Assembly (NCBI GenBank): GCA_022482625.1
Contig: JAKVOU010000001.1
Location: forward strand, 1,908,784 to 1,972,783
Direction of reading: 5' to 3'
DNA from: Spirochaetia bacterium
GTDB lineage: Bacteria > Spirochaetota > Spirochaetia > Sphaerochaetales > Sphaerochaetaceae
DNA length: 64,000 nucleotides
A program made the position numbers and the translations under genes. Below are positions 38,666 through 48,914 of the stretch, piece by piece. The notes beneath the pieces are model-generated. The model saw only the letters and a program-made list of their open reading frames with translations, ran no database searches and was not told where the DNA came from. Numbering within the stretch: the first letter of the stretch is position 1; each line of letters starts with the position of its first letter.

Positions 38666-39691
38666 TTACTTCCACAGAAACACGGGATAGCCGTCAATAT
38701 CACTACGAACATATCTTGCAAAGAGCAAGGCTTGTACATATGGTACCAAACCCCATGGGATTTTTTCTTGTATAAAGGGATGTAAAATTTCCTTTTTCTT
38801 TCGTTCTTGCCAATTCGATAGAAATTTTTTTCGGCCTGTTTCACTCAGTAAGGTTACACCATTTTCCTCATGGGAAAAATCAGCATGATCAATGTAATGT
38901 TTATTTACAAGCGTAAGAACAAAACGATCAACAAACGGTGATCGTAATTCTTCAACAAGATCAAGTGCCAAGGCATATCTGCCGGAACGCAGAACATGAT
39001 AGTATCCCACAAACGGATCCACCCCTGCAGCGACAAGACCACTTTTGTAATCCAAACCAAGAAGTGTATATCCAAAAGATAAAAGAGCATTGATTTCATC
39101 CTGCGGAGGCCGACGATTTCTACCCGAAAAATGAAATGAATCATCCAATATCATCTGATCAAATACACCGAAATATTGACGAGCACAGTCTCCTTCAATT
39201 CCCAAAAGGCTTTCTTTATCTACACATTGCTGAACAACTGCAGTATTCTTTTTTAAATTTGTAGAAACAAGTCTGAGTGCTTCAACATCAACTTGAGCCT
39301 CATGATCCCTTATATAGCGTTCCAAGGTCCAGCGACTGTTATGAAGTTTTGCGGCTACAGTATTTCTTGCAAGTATCAAACATCGGTCATCATCATCAGA
39401 CAAACGATATTGTGCATGCCGAAGCAGGACATTTCCACTTTCGCCTCCAAAAGCTGAATAAAGAAATTTCCCAGAAGGTGAGAAAAAACTGACAGATATA
39501 CCTGCCTGGCAACATTTACCAATAAGTGCAGGAGTCGCTCCCGCATAAGAAAAACAAAAAATTGACTCAAAAATATGCAATGGATATTTACCGACAACAG
39601 TGCCATCCTGTTCAACGACAATATCTTCACCTTCAAGTTTCAGATAACTCGAGTCAGTCAGGACAAACAACGTATTCAACAGTTTCTTCAT
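38666..39691 (-). CDS. cas1: CRISPR integrase Cas1 (type I-C)
   Basis: The 341-residue protein has the metal-binding triad in context: Glu166 in GIEGDCARQYF, His232 in GYYHVLRSGR and the acidic cluster DLVEELR (about 244-250). Length and motifs are normal for Cas1c. It inserts new spacers at the leader together with Cas2, and Cas4 supplies PAM-side processing. It overlaps cas4 by 4 bases (ATGA). Confidence 0.95.
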   Translation of the reverse strand: MKKLLNTLFVLTDSSYLKLEGEDIVVEQDGTVVGKYPLHIFESIFCFSYAGATPALIGKCCQAGISVSFFSPSGKFLYSAFGGESGNVLLRHAQYRLSDDDDRCLILARNTVAAKLHNSRWTLERYIRDHEAQVDVEALRLVSTNLKKNTAVVQQCVDKESLLGIEGDCARQYFGVFDQMILDDSFHFSGRNRRPPQDEINALLSFGYTLLGLDYKSGLVAAGVDPFVGYYHVLRSGRYALALDLVEELRSPFVDRFVLTLVNKHYIDHADFSHEENGVTLLSETGRKKFLSNWQERKKKEILHPFIQEKIPWGLVPYVQALLFARYVRSDIDGYPVFLWK

Positions 39692-40353
39692 GAAAGCCCA
39701 TCCTCAGACAATTCTTTTTGCAAGTAAACTTTGACCTTCTTTTTTGCAAAGGAAGGTAGACAATAATCATATAGAGAACAGGCAGAACAAGATTTTGTCT
39801 GCGGAGATCTTACCGTTTCCCCCTTTGTGTACATGGCATGCATTTCCTCAAAACATAGTTCCACACGTTCTCTGAAACAAGCAACTTTGATTTCCTCTCT
39901 TTTCCTTGTCTGTCCATAATACAAATAACATATCGGTACCTGACAAGAAAACATTTCTTCCAGGCAAAGTGCTTGGGCAACAACCTGATACCTGTCAGCA
40001 TCATTTATTTTTTGTCTGCCACGCTTATACTCGACAGGAACAACTTGCCAACTCCCTTCATACCCAGGAAGTGCCACACCATTCTTTACAGTCGTACGAT
40101 GAAATTCCACGACATCACATTTGCCAGAAATCCCCAAACTCGTTGAAGCAATATCCAGATCCCGGATAGTCAAAACATCACCACGCAATTCATGAACGGA
40201 CTTATCATGAGCCCGTTCATGGAATAACATGCCACTTGTTGTCAGATAATTTTCTGTCCACAGTTTTTCAATATGGATCAAACACCATTGCCGTTTGCAA
40301 AACAAATAGTGCTGGATCCCTGATAACTGCAAGAAATCATCTTCACTGTACAT
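39688..40353 (-). CDS. cas4: Cas4 nuclease (PAM-dependent spacer processing)
   Basis: ATG 40353 overlaps the cas7 stop as TAATG, follows AGGAAAC and begins MYSEDDFLQLSGIQHYLFCK, the standard I-C Cas4 start; 221 residues. The RecB-like nuclease core is visible (GKCDVVEF, VPVEYKRGR, YQVVAQALCLEE), with an N-terminal FCKRQW cysteine and a C-terminal cluster (SCSACSLYDYC), together ligating a 4Fe-4S cluster. Cas4 fixes the PAM end of new spacers, which fits the spacer-pair pattern in this array. Confidence 0.93.
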   Translation of the reverse strand: MYSEDDFLQLSGIQHYLFCKRQWCLIHIEKLWTENYLTTSGMLFHERAHDKSVHELRGDVLTIRDLDIASTSLGISGKCDVVEFHRTTVKNGVALPGYEGSWQVVPVEYKRGRQKINDADRYQVVAQALCLEEMFSCQVPICYLYYGQTRKREEIKVACFRERVELCFEEMHAMYTKGETVRSPQTKSCSACSLYDYCLPSFAKKKVKVYLQKELSEDGLS

Positions 40354-41222
40354 TAAAGTTTCCTGATGCAATCAACTCCATCAGGAAGAGCATCTGTATT
40401 GACGGACACTTCATAATCCTGATAAGAACGAGGAGCAACGACATCAGCTTTCTTTTGGACCTTGATCCTGTCAAAAAGCTCGTAGGAAGGCGCACAGCCC
40501 AATTCACTTGCATGCTTGAATACAATCAGCTTTCGACAAGCCATCTTTCCCCTGGCCGCTGAATGGTCATTTTCAAACATATTTATAATTGAGTCCCACA
40601 AAAGTTCAAGATCTGCTTCTGAAAACCCCGTATATTTCCTTGCAAGATTTGCAGAAACGTAACCTTCTGCACGATACAGGGCATAAGGAATAATGTACTT
40701 TTTCCCCATCTCGGTTTTCTTTTTTTCAGCATCTTTTGCAGTAGTAATAGCTATCCTGGTTATTGTAATTTCCTGAGGAATCACAGGATCAATGCTTCTG
40801 GCAAAAGTCAATTGTACAGGTCCCCGAATCTGGCCACAGTTGAGATTTTGCTTGACAAAAGTCGTCATCACAGCACCAAAAGTCCTGATATCATAGAAAT
40901 TGCTGCACATGAAATCTCGAGCAACCGTATCCTTGTCCTTATCAGCAATAGCATTGTCTTTGATATACTCCAATGCCCGTGCATCGCTATCGTTCAACGG
41001 TGTCCCTTGATTGATATAAATCTGATATCCCTTTTCACCTTCTTTTTTTGTCTCAACATAATTTCGTATCTTTCTCTTCAAGCAAACATCAGTCACCAAA
41101 CCAAGGCCTGTTTCCGGATCTACCCTAGGCATATTGCCAGAATCAGGATCTCCATTCGGATTACCATTTTCGACATCAAACAATATCACAAAATCATACC
41201 TGTTCTTGATTACTTCACTCAT
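40353..41222 (-). CDS. cas7: Cascade backbone protein Cas7 (Csd2, type I-C)
   Basis: The 289-residue protein starts MSEVIKNRYDFVILFDVENG and carries GNPNGDPDSGNMPRVDPETG, typical of Csd2, followed by DVCLKRKIRNYVE. Several copies coat the crRNA spacer in the Cascade complex. It overlaps cas8c by 4 bases and cas4 by one base, so the effector and adaptation genes form one operon. Confidence 0.95.
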   Translation of the reverse strand: MSEVIKNRYDFVILFDVENGNPNGDPDSGNMPRVDPETGLGLVTDVCLKRKIRNYVETKKEGEKGYQIYINQGTPLNDSDARALEYIKDNAIADKDKDTVARDFMCSNFYDIRTFGAVMTTFVKQNLNCGQIRGPVQLTFARSIDPVIPQEITITRIAITTAKDAEKKKTEMGKKYIIPYALYRAEGYVSANLARKYTGFSEADLELLWDSIINMFENDHSAARGKMACRKLIVFKHASELGCAPSYELFDRIKVQKKADVVAPRSYQDYEVSVNTDALPDGVDCIRKL

Positions 41223-43045
41223 ACTTCCTTCTCCTCTTCCTCAGTATTCTTTTTCTCAAAACGTTTTTGAGTCTGATGATAATATCCCAAGACAAACATA
41301 CCTTGGTCCGTAAGGGTCAACCGTGTTGGAAATGCATCGATATTTGCCAAAATTTCTTGTAAGGACCGATTAAAAAAGATTCTTTGCCGATCATCCAATT
41401 TCTTGAGATGGGCATTGCTTAATTTCATAAGCAAAGGAAAGATAACCGCTGGGGTTGCACAAGCCCCATTGAAATAACGGTCCTTGATCGTCGCCTTGAT
41501 TCCGGGATTTGCCGATTCTTGGATTTGTTCCAAAACAGAAAATACACGGCCAAGACAGTAAGGCACATTTTTGCTTTCAGTATTCAATGACACAGATAAT
41601 TCCTCCTTGGATATTTGATTTGATCTATTTCTCAATAAAAATCCTTTGATAATTGCCGCTTGGTCAGGCGTTACCTTATTTCTCCCCGTGTTTGCCCTTA
41701 CCCGAAGCATAATCTGTTCAAACAGAGCCTCAGGATACGTCCCTCCGGTAAGGATTGCAGACAACAGGCTACTGGATAAAACCGAAGGCGCAGTATCCTT
41801 TGAACCAGGACGTACGGTTTCCCTAAGCAAAAAATACAAGGGAACATACTGCCATGTCTGATATGTAGGTCTGACAATCTCCATCCGTCGGTAATGGGCA
41901 TAGAGAGCTTCCAGCAAAGCACCGAAGGTATTCTTGTAATACAATCGGACAGAAATCCTTGCATTGTTCGGTACAAGACACATAATATGGAAATTCGTAT
42001 GCAGATCTATATCCTGAGAAACCGGATTACCTTCTGCAATTTTTGTCATGACGTCCTGCAGCAATTCACCTTCATCCGTCTGATCATCCAATGCAGCCTT
42101 GAAAATATCCTCACAGATATTTTTCTTGCTTGTCGATTCTGACCAAAACACATACGCAGCATCGCCTTTCTGCATATGATATTTATCCTGTGTCAGAAAA
42201 TAGTTGAGCATCGTCGTATAGGCAAAGGACGCATATTCACTGACAGGGGCATTCAGACCTTGGTCATTCACATGACCATAGGACTCAAAGGAAAGTGAAT
42301 TGAATGCAACCAAAGAAGCACCGGAAGACTGTGCTCCCTTGATTCCTTTTATCTTTCCATGCAGTCTTGCAACAGGGGCTACGTTACCGGTTACCAGACA
42401 AAGCTTTTTTTCTTCCGAGGCATGTGCCTGTGTATAGTCATCACACAACCTGCAGATTTCCGGATTGTCCAAGACAGGTTTTCCATCAACCCAAAAGACA
42501 AGGTTATAAGTCATCTGGTCCTTACCGAGTTGTTCCAACAGATATTCAGGAACCTCACCAGGATGCCAACTGGCAAAAAAAGCCAGTATTGCTTTTGCTT
42601 CAGGACTTGATGAAGATTTCAGAAGTTTTTCATGCAACTCTTTTGACGCTTGGAAGCAAAGCAAGGTCCTTGCCTTATCTTTCGCAATCTGTCCCTGAAT
42701 TTTTTCAAGGTCCTGCTGTGAACTATCAGTTGCCATAGCTTTTTCATGGTCAGCTTCCTCTTTGCTTACATCACATAATCCAAGAAGATACTTTGCATTA
42801 TGGCAAAGCGGAAATGCATGTACACCTGACGCAACAGCCGTATGTACCGGAACTTCCATCTGCCGAGGTGCTTCATAGGTCTTTTTCCCTCTGGTGACCT
42901 GGTCAAACAAAGGAACAATCCCCTGAAGCTGCCCCGTCAATGACAAAGACAAGGCTCCTGCAACTTTTTCTTTCGACCATCCGAACCTAGGCAACATTCC
43001 ATCAGGAAGCATTCTCTCATATTGTCCTACAAGTGCTTTTATCAT
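41219..43045 (-). CDS. cas8c: Cascade large subunit Cas8c (Csd1)
   Basis: The 608-residue protein matches the Csd1 pattern: the N-terminus MIKALVGQYERM, WSKEKVAGALSLSLTGQL, FVASW-like FFASWHPGEVPEY, FWVDGKPVLDNPEICRLCDD and the terminal LGYYHQTQKRFE. Cas8c recognises the PAM and recruits Cas3. In I-C systems an internal start inside cas8c yields a separate small subunit Cas11; a candidate internal Met was not confirmed here. Confidence 0.93.
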   Translation of the reverse strand: MIKALVGQYERMLPDGMLPRFGWSKEKVAGALSLSLTGQLQGIVPLFDQVTRGKKTYEAPRQMEVPVHTAVASGVHAFPLCHNAKYLLGLCDVSKEEADHEKAMATDSSQQDLEKIQGQIAKDKARTLLCFQASKELHEKLLKSSSSPEAKAILAFFASWHPGEVPEYLLEQLGKDQMTYNLVFWVDGKPVLDNPEICRLCDDYTQAHASEEKKLCLVTGNVAPVARLHGKIKGIKGAQSSGASLVAFNSLSFESYGHVNDQGLNAPVSEYASFAYTTMLNYFLTQDKYHMQKGDAAYVFWSESTSKKNICEDIFKAALDDQTDEGELLQDVMTKIAEGNPVSQDIDLHTNFHIMCLVPNNARISVRLYYKNTFGALLEALYAHYRRMEIVRPTYQTWQYVPLYFLLRETVRPGSKDTAPSVLSSSLLSAILTGGTYPEALFEQIMLRVRANTGRNKVTPDQAAIIKGFLLRNRSNQISKEELSVSLNTESKNVPYCLGRVFSVLEQIQESANPGIKATIKDRYFNGACATPAVIFPLLMKLSNAHLKKLDDRQRIFFNRSLQEILANIDAFPTRLTLTDQGMFVLGYYHQTQKRFEKKNTEEEEKEV

Positions 43046-43695
43046 CTGAGCACCTCACAATCCCGGACATCCAAGACGCCGTCCTTGAGCACAGCATTGA
43101 AAAAACAAGGAGAAATATCATTCGGATCGGAGAAATCCATATCATACAGCATCAATCCCAACTGACGGGTCTGATGTTCAAGGGGTGCATATGTTTCCGG
43201 CGGTTCTCCGAAACAAGCACTGAATTCACGGCATCCCAAATATGGTTGATAATAACATTGCCCTTTTCTTATCCGACGGCTGACGATATTGTAGATTTTC
43301 TCAGGCGTATCGTCTTTACCGCAATCCTTGCCCAATTCAAAATGAGCCTCAATGACATAACGGACATCCTGCAATAACGTCGAGGACCTTTGGGCTATAT
43401 CATTTCCCGTATAGAGAGCAAGTACCTTGTCAGTCCTGTCCATAGCAGATATGACGTTCTTGGCAGAAATCTTGCTCTTGACTTCATTTCGTTTTATCGT
43501 TGTGAATTTGATAGGCTTTCTGACAACTATTCTATCTATGATCCACTCAACCCCCGGATGCCAATAAATGGCTTTGAGTATTCCCTTTGCTGCTGAAGGA
43601 GTCATCACCTCATAGGAAAATCGTTCAACTTTCAGTTCGGGCCGACTAAACAAAGCATAGTCACCCCAAACTTCTACTTTTACTCCATATCCCAT
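43042..43695 (-). CDS. cas5: Cas5c, crRNA-processing Cascade subunit (type I-C)
   Basis: The 217-residue RAMP protein starts MGYGVKVEVWGDYALFSRPE and has the SYEVMTPSAAKGILKAIYWH block typical of Cas5c/Cas5d. No cas6 gene is present, as expected, because in type I-C Cas5c cuts the pre-crRNA in the repeat stem. Tyr44 and His118 (in EAHF) fall where the processing residues of characterised Cas5d proteins lie; the lysine next to that histidine appears replaced by Ala. It overlaps cas8c by 4 bases. Confidence 0.92.
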   Translation of the reverse strand: MGYGVKVEVWGDYALFSRPELKVERFSYEVMTPSAAKGILKAIYWHPGVEWIIDRIVVRKPIKFTTIKRNEVKSKISAKNVISAMDRTDKVLALYTGNDIAQRSSTLLQDVRYVIEAHFELGKDCGKDDTPEKIYNIVSRRIRKGQCYYQPYLGCREFSACFGEPPETYAPLEHQTRQLGLMLYDMDFSDPNDISPCFFNAVLKDGVLDVRDCEVLR

Positions 43696-43704
43696 CGTTA
43701 CCTC

Positions 43705-45876
43705 CTAACAATCAAAAAATGCATTTCCTTGATTTCCTATTTCAAGTCCCGTATCCTGTGAATATCTTGAGGGATCTTCAAGGATACAAAGGTTATCGCC
43801 CAGCAACATGACCGCATGCTCTTTCTGAAGTTCTTCAAGTTGCCAATGATGGACATTTACACTGTATCTCTGTAATTTTCGCAACTCTGAACGTGCATAC
43901 CAGCCACTTCGGATATCTTCAATTATAAGTCTGGCAGTAGCATCAAAAGGAATGAATACAGGCGTACCATTGTCATCAATAAGGGAAAAGGCTTCTGCAA
44001 TCTTCTCAAAGGGCATGGCACTGGGTGAACTGCTCAGTAATTTCATGATTCCTTTTGCATCAAAGTTTTCTTCCCCACGGGCAGCATAGAGCCGCGTATA
44101 ATACTGAGAAACCAATTCAGGATTGTTGAAATCACATCCATAGTTTGCCAAGATCATCTTGGTAATGGCAGCCTGTTGCCTGATTTGCCTGGGTATCGAC
44201 CCGGATTCTTTTTCATCAGCTTCGAAAATACTGACGATGCTCTTGCCGGAAGCCCGTTTTCCCTCCCTGTTGCATCTCCCTGCCGATTGTACGATGCTAT
44301 CGACTCCTGTAAGTTCTCTGAACACACGAGGAAAATCAATATCTACACCGGCTTCAATCAGTGATGTCGATATGACGATGCAAGAAACTCCAGCTGAAAG
44401 GCACTTACGGATTTCATCAAGTCTCATCGAACGATGGACTGCACACATATTCGTAGTAAGATAAAAGCATTTGCTGTTTGGATAATTCTTTCTTGCCAGC
44501 TCAAACAGATGCTTTGCATGTTTCTTTGAGTTAACGATGCACAGGACTTGTGTTTCTGAAACAAATCGGGAAACAAGCTGCACATCGGTCAATTGCCCCT
44601 CATCATTATATGTTACGCGTCGCAAGGTCTGGAATATCCTGGTGCTATCTCCGATCACTTGAGTAATCGGTATGGAAAATTTTTGTAAAAAATGTGAAAA
44701 GGGTGGCTGTGTTGCACTGCAGAAAAGGACACTGCATGAATAATTCTTGACTAATTCAGCAACTGCATACATACAAGGAACAAGATAAGTTGTCGGAAGC
44801 ATCTGGACTTCATCAAAGATAATCACACTGTCCACAATATTATGAAGCTTCCTGGATTTGGAAACTTTATTTGTAAACAATGAATCAAAAAACTGTACGT
44901 TAGTTGTCACGACAATCGGCATATCCCAATTTTCAGAAGCCAGTTGCAAGAATGAAACTTCATCACCATCGGTTTGATAATCTACATTGCAGTGATGTTC
45001 TAAGACGACATCTTCACCGAACAGATTTCGAAATACCTGCGCATTCTGTTCTATGATTGACGTAAACGGAATTACATAGATAATCCGTCTTTTTTTTGTT
45101 GCCTGAAGATGGGCAAGGGCAAAATTCATTGATGCCAATGTCTTGCCAGTCCCCGTAGGGACATAGAGAGAATAAATACCGCCTTCTCCTTTTTCTCCCT
45201 GTTTCCTACATTGCTCAGCTATGCCAGTCCGTAGCCGGTTCAATTCATCTTTACCTTGAGAGAAAGAACGATAACAAGCTTCGAGCTTTCGGCTACATAT
45301 GGAAAAATCATAATCATCCATACTTCGTCGGTTACAATCCGGTTGCATGAATTCTTCGGTAGAAAGAAAATCAGCATCAACCAGACAGGAAAAAAGCATA
45401 CGGACAACCATTGCAAACGCCGGAGAAACAAAGGATGTACACAAAGGAGAAATAGAAGGATTATGAATCGGTTGGTCACCTGGTTTTGGAGAGTAATCAC
45501 TTGAAAGCAAAGGCAGGCACTCTTTCTTCATCCTTCCAGACAAGGTTGATGATCCGGCGACATCAGCTTTTGTCCCACCATTCAAAAGTCCGGAATGATG
45601 ACAGGCAATACAATAGGCAGGAATCAAACTATCTCCTGTATTTTCACAGACAGCTTGTGCGCCAGCTGTTGAATGATCTACCTTCTCTCCATCTTCAAGC
45701 AAACGATGCTGAAAACCTGCGGTATTCTTTCCAAGGTCATGGAATCTACCGATATAGGCTCCCCACTCCCTTGCTCCGAAATAATCAGCAAAGGAAGCAC
45801 ATCGTGATGCAACAGAATACAAATGTTCACCTAGTTGTTCCAGCTTTCCGTCATCACGTCTGTGCGCAAATACCAT
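43705..45876 (-). CDS. cas3: CRISPR helicase-nuclease Cas3 (with HD domain)
   Basis: The 723-residue protein has the N-terminal HD nuclease (HDLGK, His46-Asp47; His68; HH at 93-94) and an SF2 helicase with Walker A PTGTGKT (240-246) and Walker B/DEAD-like DEVQ (355-358). Motifs SATQPP and QSAGRCNREG are also visible. It unwinds and degrades DNA after recruitment by Cascade. It is the first cas gene, with a promoter at 45904-45932 and a TAAGGA site. Confidence 0.95.
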   Translation of the reverse strand: MVFAHRRDDGKLEQLGEHLYSVASRCASFADYFGAREWGAYIGRFHDLGKNTAGFQHRLLEDGEKVDHSTAGAQAVCENTGDSLIPAYCIACHHSGLLNGGTKADVAGSSTLSGRMKKECLPLLSSDYSPKPGDQPIHNPSISPLCTSFVSPAFAMVVRMLFSCLVDADFLSTEEFMQPDCNRRSMDDYDFSICSRKLEACYRSFSQGKDELNRLRTGIAEQCRKQGEKGEGGIYSLYVPTGTGKTLASMNFALAHLQATKKRRIIYVIPFTSIIEQNAQVFRNLFGEDVVLEHHCNVDYQTDGDEVSFLQLASENWDMPIVVTTNVQFFDSLFTNKVSKSRKLHNIVDSVIIFDEVQMLPTTYLVPCMYAVAELVKNYSCSVLFCSATQPPFSHFLQKFSIPITQVIGDSTRIFQTLRRVTYNDEGQLTDVQLVSRFVSETQVLCIVNSKKHAKHLFELARKNYPNSKCFYLTTNMCAVHRSMRLDEIRKCLSAGVSCIVISTSLIEAGVDIDFPRVFRELTGVDSIVQSAGRCNREGKRASGKSIVSIFEADEKESGSIPRQIRQQAAITKMILANYGCDFNNPELVSQYYTRLYAARGEENFDAKGIMKLLSSSPSAMPFEKIAEAFSLIDDNGTPVFIPFDATARLIIEDIRSGWYARSELRKLQRYSVNVHHWQLEELQKEHAVMLLGDNLCILEDPSRYSQDTGLEIGNQGNAFFDC

Positions 45877-45903
45877 ATATAATCCTTAGGTATAAGATAA
45901 TTA

Positions 45904-45932
45904 ATATTACAACCGTTTTCATGAACCCGCAA
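45904..45932 (-). promoter_or_regulatory. Predicted promoter of the cas operon
   Basis: On the minus strand TTGCGG (45927-45932) and TAATAT (45904-45909) are 17 bases apart, 28 bases before the cas3 start codon. No other gene lies between. Confidence 0.5.
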
Positions 45933-46029
45933 CCTGATATTCCAATATTTTCTAGTTTCCTTCACATCTGGCTAATAATCCAAAGGTACATATCATCGGA
46001 ACAGAACGACAAGGCAGCAATCCATACCA

Positions 46030-46062
46030 ATAGCCTATCCCAAGATGAATTTGGGATAGGCT
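46030..46062. terminator. Hairpin between the cas and afu operons, probable terminator
   Basis: AGCCTATCCCAA pairs with TTTGGGATAGGCT around a six-base loop. It follows the minus-strand transporter operon by about 50 bases and precedes the cas promoter. The T-tracts on either side are weak, so efficiency is uncertain. Confidence 0.5.
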
Positions 46063-46113
46063 TTGTCAAAAGTCAATTGCAATACACTAAGAATGCAGTC
46101 TGACCTGATCGTG

Positions 46114-47199
46114 TCAGGGCCTGATCACATAGGCACTTACAGGATCGAATCCGATATGGATCCTATCTCCTTCCTTGAAGAAACCTTCTTTTATGGGATT
46201 GTTTGATACTGCAAAAATCATAATGTCCAAATCGTCCAATTTGATTTCATATTCCATCGTTGCACCAAGGTAAACAGCACTGGTTACCGTACCTTGGAAC
46301 AAAGATTCCTTGGTTGCATTCAGTTCAAGGCCTTCAGGACGAATAACCACTTCGGCAGCATCCCCTTCTTTCAACCCTTCCAAGGCAGATGGGAAAAAGA
46401 GATGTTTCCCAGACAATTCCAGCACGACACCATCTCCTTGTTTCTCAAAGACATGTGACTGAAGGAAATTTGCCCGTCCTATGAAATTTGCAACAAAATG
46501 GTTTGCCGGCTTTGAATATACTTCAATAGGTGTACCTATCTGCTGCATGATACCCTTGTCCATGATCATAATACGGTCACTGACCGTCATTGCCTCAATT
46601 TGATCATGTGTGACATAGATGCTCGTAATACCAAATTTCTTCTGGATTCGCCGAATCTCAGTCCGCATCTGTTCCCTTAGCTTGGCATCCAGATTTGACA
46701 ACGGTTCATCAAACAAAAGCACATGGGGTTTGTTCACAATTGCCCTGGCCAGGGCAACGCGTTGCTGCTGACCTCCTGACAACTGGTTAGGCTGACGATT
46801 ACCTAGGTCAGTGAGGCCCATGGTATGCATGATTTCGTCAACCTCTTTCGCGATTTCACTCTTCTTGTGATGCTTCAATTCAAGTCCGAATCCAATATTG
46901 TCCCTTACGCTCATATGAGGAAAAATAGCATAGGACTGGAATACCATGGAAGTATTCCTCTTGTTTGCAGGAATATCATTGACAAGTTCTCCATCAATAT
47001 AGACATTGCCTTCCGTCGGTCGTTCAAAACCACTGATCATTCTCAGTGTCGTAGTTTTTCCACAACCGGACGGACCAAGGAATGTCACCATTTCTCCTTC
47101 CCTTATCTCAATATTGACATCGCTCACCGCAGTGAATTTCTTTGTATGGTCATCTTGGTCGGTAAATACCTTTGTTATATGTTCAAGTCGTACACTCAT
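46114..47199 (-). CDS. ABC transporter ATPase of AfuC/FbpC (ferric or sugar-phosphate) type
   Basis: The 361-residue ATPase starts after GAGGAGAAG. Walker A GPSGCGKTT (about 41-49), signature QLSGGQQQR (about 138-146), Walker B LLFDEPLSNLD (about 159) and the H-loop YVTHDQ are all present. The C-terminal TOBE domain (EVVIRPEGLEL) resembles FbpC/AfuC. It energises the fused permease encoded upstream. AfuABC-type systems carry iron(III), hexose phosphates or phosphonates; which one cannot be told here. Confidence 0.88.
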   Translation of the reverse strand: MSVRLEHITKVFTDQDDHTKKFTAVSDVNIEIREGEMVTFLGPSGCGKTTTLRMISGFERPTEGNVYIDGELVNDIPANKRNTSMVFQSYAIFPHMSVRDNIGFGLELKHHKKSEIAKEVDEIMHTMGLTDLGNRQPNQLSGGQQQRVALARAIVNKPHVLLFDEPLSNLDAKLREQMRTEIRRIQKKFGITSIYVTHDQIEAMTVSDRIMIMDKGIMQQIGTPIEVYSKPANHFVANFIGRANFLQSHVFEKQGDGVVLELSGKHLFFPSALEGLKEGDAAEVVIRPEGLELNATKESLFQGTVTSAVYLGATMEYEIKLDDLDIMIFAVSNNPIKEGFFKEGDRIHIGFDPVSAYVIRP

Positions 47200-47214
47200 C
47201 GTTTCTTCTCCTCA

Positions 47215-48903
47215 TCAACGGGCCAACAGGGATGTCTTCGTATGATATTTCAACCGAAGGATAGTCTGGATAATTGCCATGGAAACCAAGATGATACCTA
47301 CCAATATCACCGAAAAAGCTGCTGCTGCACCGATCCTGCCGCTTTCTACCTGGCTCATGATCTGCACGGTCATCAGGTTCCAGTTTGCAGAAACAAGGAA
47401 AATAGCAGCACTGATTGCCGTCATACCCCGCACAAAGGCATAAATCAGACCAGAGAAAAAAGCAGGTACCATCAACGGCAATGTAATTTTCCTGAAAGTT
47501 ATGTTCGCATCTGCCCCAAGGTCCACGGCAGCTTCTTCTATCGAAGGATCAATCTGTCCAAGTACGGCAACTCCTCCTTGGATACCTACGGGAATATACC
47601 TGAAAATAAAATTCAGCAGCAGGATCAACAAAGTCCCTGTGAGATATAGAGGTGGTTTATTAAAGGCCAGGATATAACCGATACCGATGACCGTCCCAGG
47701 TACGGCAAAGCTGAGCATTGAACTGGCTTCCATGAGCCTGCGACCCAAAAAGCGTTTCCTGACGACAAGGAAAGCAATGACCATTCCAAGGACACCACTG
47801 ATCGGCGTCGACAGCCCTGCAATGACAAGCGTATCCTTTACAGAATCGAAGCCTACCTGGAATACATATTTGAAATGCTTCAGCGTCGGTGTCGGATCAT
47901 TGCCCCAACTGGTAGCAATAGCCCCATAGATGATTGAAACATAGATCATAAGAACCACTGCAGCAATCAGGATGCAGACGGCAAACAGAACTCTCCGTGC
48001 ACCTTCACTGACTACGCTGTTGCTCGAAGATGTGGGTTTCCCTGTTACTGTGATATACTGTTTTTTGCTTACCCAATATTTCTGAAAGAAATAAGCTGAC
48101 AAAGAAGGAACAAGCAGTACAAATGCCAATGCCGCGCCTTTGCCAAGGTTATACATACCGGTAATCTCCAGATATGCCTGCACGGAGAGAATCGGGAATT
48201 CACTGCCTGCAAGGATCATCGGATTACCGAAATCAGCCAAGGACTCTACAAAAAGCACCAGCATGGCACTTGCAATCCCAGGAACTGCCAGAGGCAATGT
48301 CACCTTGCGGAATATTGTAAATCTGCTTCCGCCAAGATCCATTGCAGCATCCTCAAGAGTCGGAGAAATAGATTCCAAGACTCCCTGGAGCGTAATATAT
48401 GCAACGGGGAAAAAAGTAATGACCTGGGCAAACAGCAATCCTTTGAATCCATAGATGTTCGCATTCTTCATACCGAGCAGGACACTTGAAATGAAACCGT
48501 TTCTCCCAAAGAGCATGATGATTGCCAACGCTCCGATGAAAGGAGGACTGACAATAGGTATCGTTGCAATGATATTGAAGAATTTCTTCCCGGGAATATT
48601 TGCACGGGAAATTGAATATGCAAAGATAAAACCGACAAAAGTCCCTATGATTGCCGTAAGTGCACCGACGATTATCGAATTGACAAAAGCTTGCCGATAG
48701 TACCAGAATCCAAAAGCTTCAGTGAAATTCTTCACGGAAAACCTACCATTGGATCTGAAAGCCACGACACAGACCTTTGCCAGAGGGTAAATGATAAAAA
48801 GAATCAAACCCAAGAAAATCAGCAGTACGACACACAGCAACAAAGGATCCTTGGCAAGCATCTTTGTTTCTTTCCAATCGTTTTTCAGTTTTGTCGTATT
48901 CAT
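47215..48903 (-). CDS. Fused ABC permease of AfuB/FbpB type
   Basis: The 562-residue protein has about twelve membrane segments in two homologous halves, each with an EAA loop (LEDAAMDLGGSRFTIFRKVT near 195; IEEAAVDLGADANITFRKIT near 465). Such fused permeases are typical of iron(III)/AfuB importers, so a single polypeptide forms the channel. It lies between the ATPase gene (15 bases) and the binding-protein gene, separated from the latter by a terminator hairpin. Its ribosome site (AGGTTG) is weak. Confidence 0.88.
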   Translation of the reverse strand: MNTTKLKNDWKETKMLAKDPLLLCVVLLIFLGLILFIIYPLAKVCVVAFRSNGRFSVKNFTEAFGFWYYRQAFVNSIIVGALTAIIGTFVGFIFAYSISRANIPGKKFFNIIATIPIVSPPFIGALAIIMLFGRNGFISSVLLGMKNANIYGFKGLLFAQVITFFPVAYITLQGVLESISPTLEDAAMDLGGSRFTIFRKVTLPLAVPGIASAMLVLFVESLADFGNPMILAGSEFPILSVQAYLEITGMYNLGKGAALAFVLLVPSLSAYFFQKYWVSKKQYITVTGKPTSSSNSVVSEGARRVLFAVCILIAAVVLMIYVSIIYGAIATSWGNDPTPTLKHFKYVFQVGFDSVKDTLVIAGLSTPISGVLGMVIAFLVVRKRFLGRRLMEASSMLSFAVPGTVIGIGYILAFNKPPLYLTGTLLILLLNFIFRYIPVGIQGGVAVLGQIDPSIEEAAVDLGADANITFRKITLPLMVPAFFSGLIYAFVRGMTAISAAIFLVSANWNLMTVQIMSQVESGRIGAAAAFSVILVGIILVSMAIIQTILRLKYHTKTSLLAR

Positions 48904-48914
48904 ATGTCAACCTA

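Noticed and set aside
45486-46103. A 205-codon plus-strand frame across the cas3 start and promoter region
   Set aside because: It is antisense to the cas3 HD domain and low-complexity; no ribosome site or similarity.
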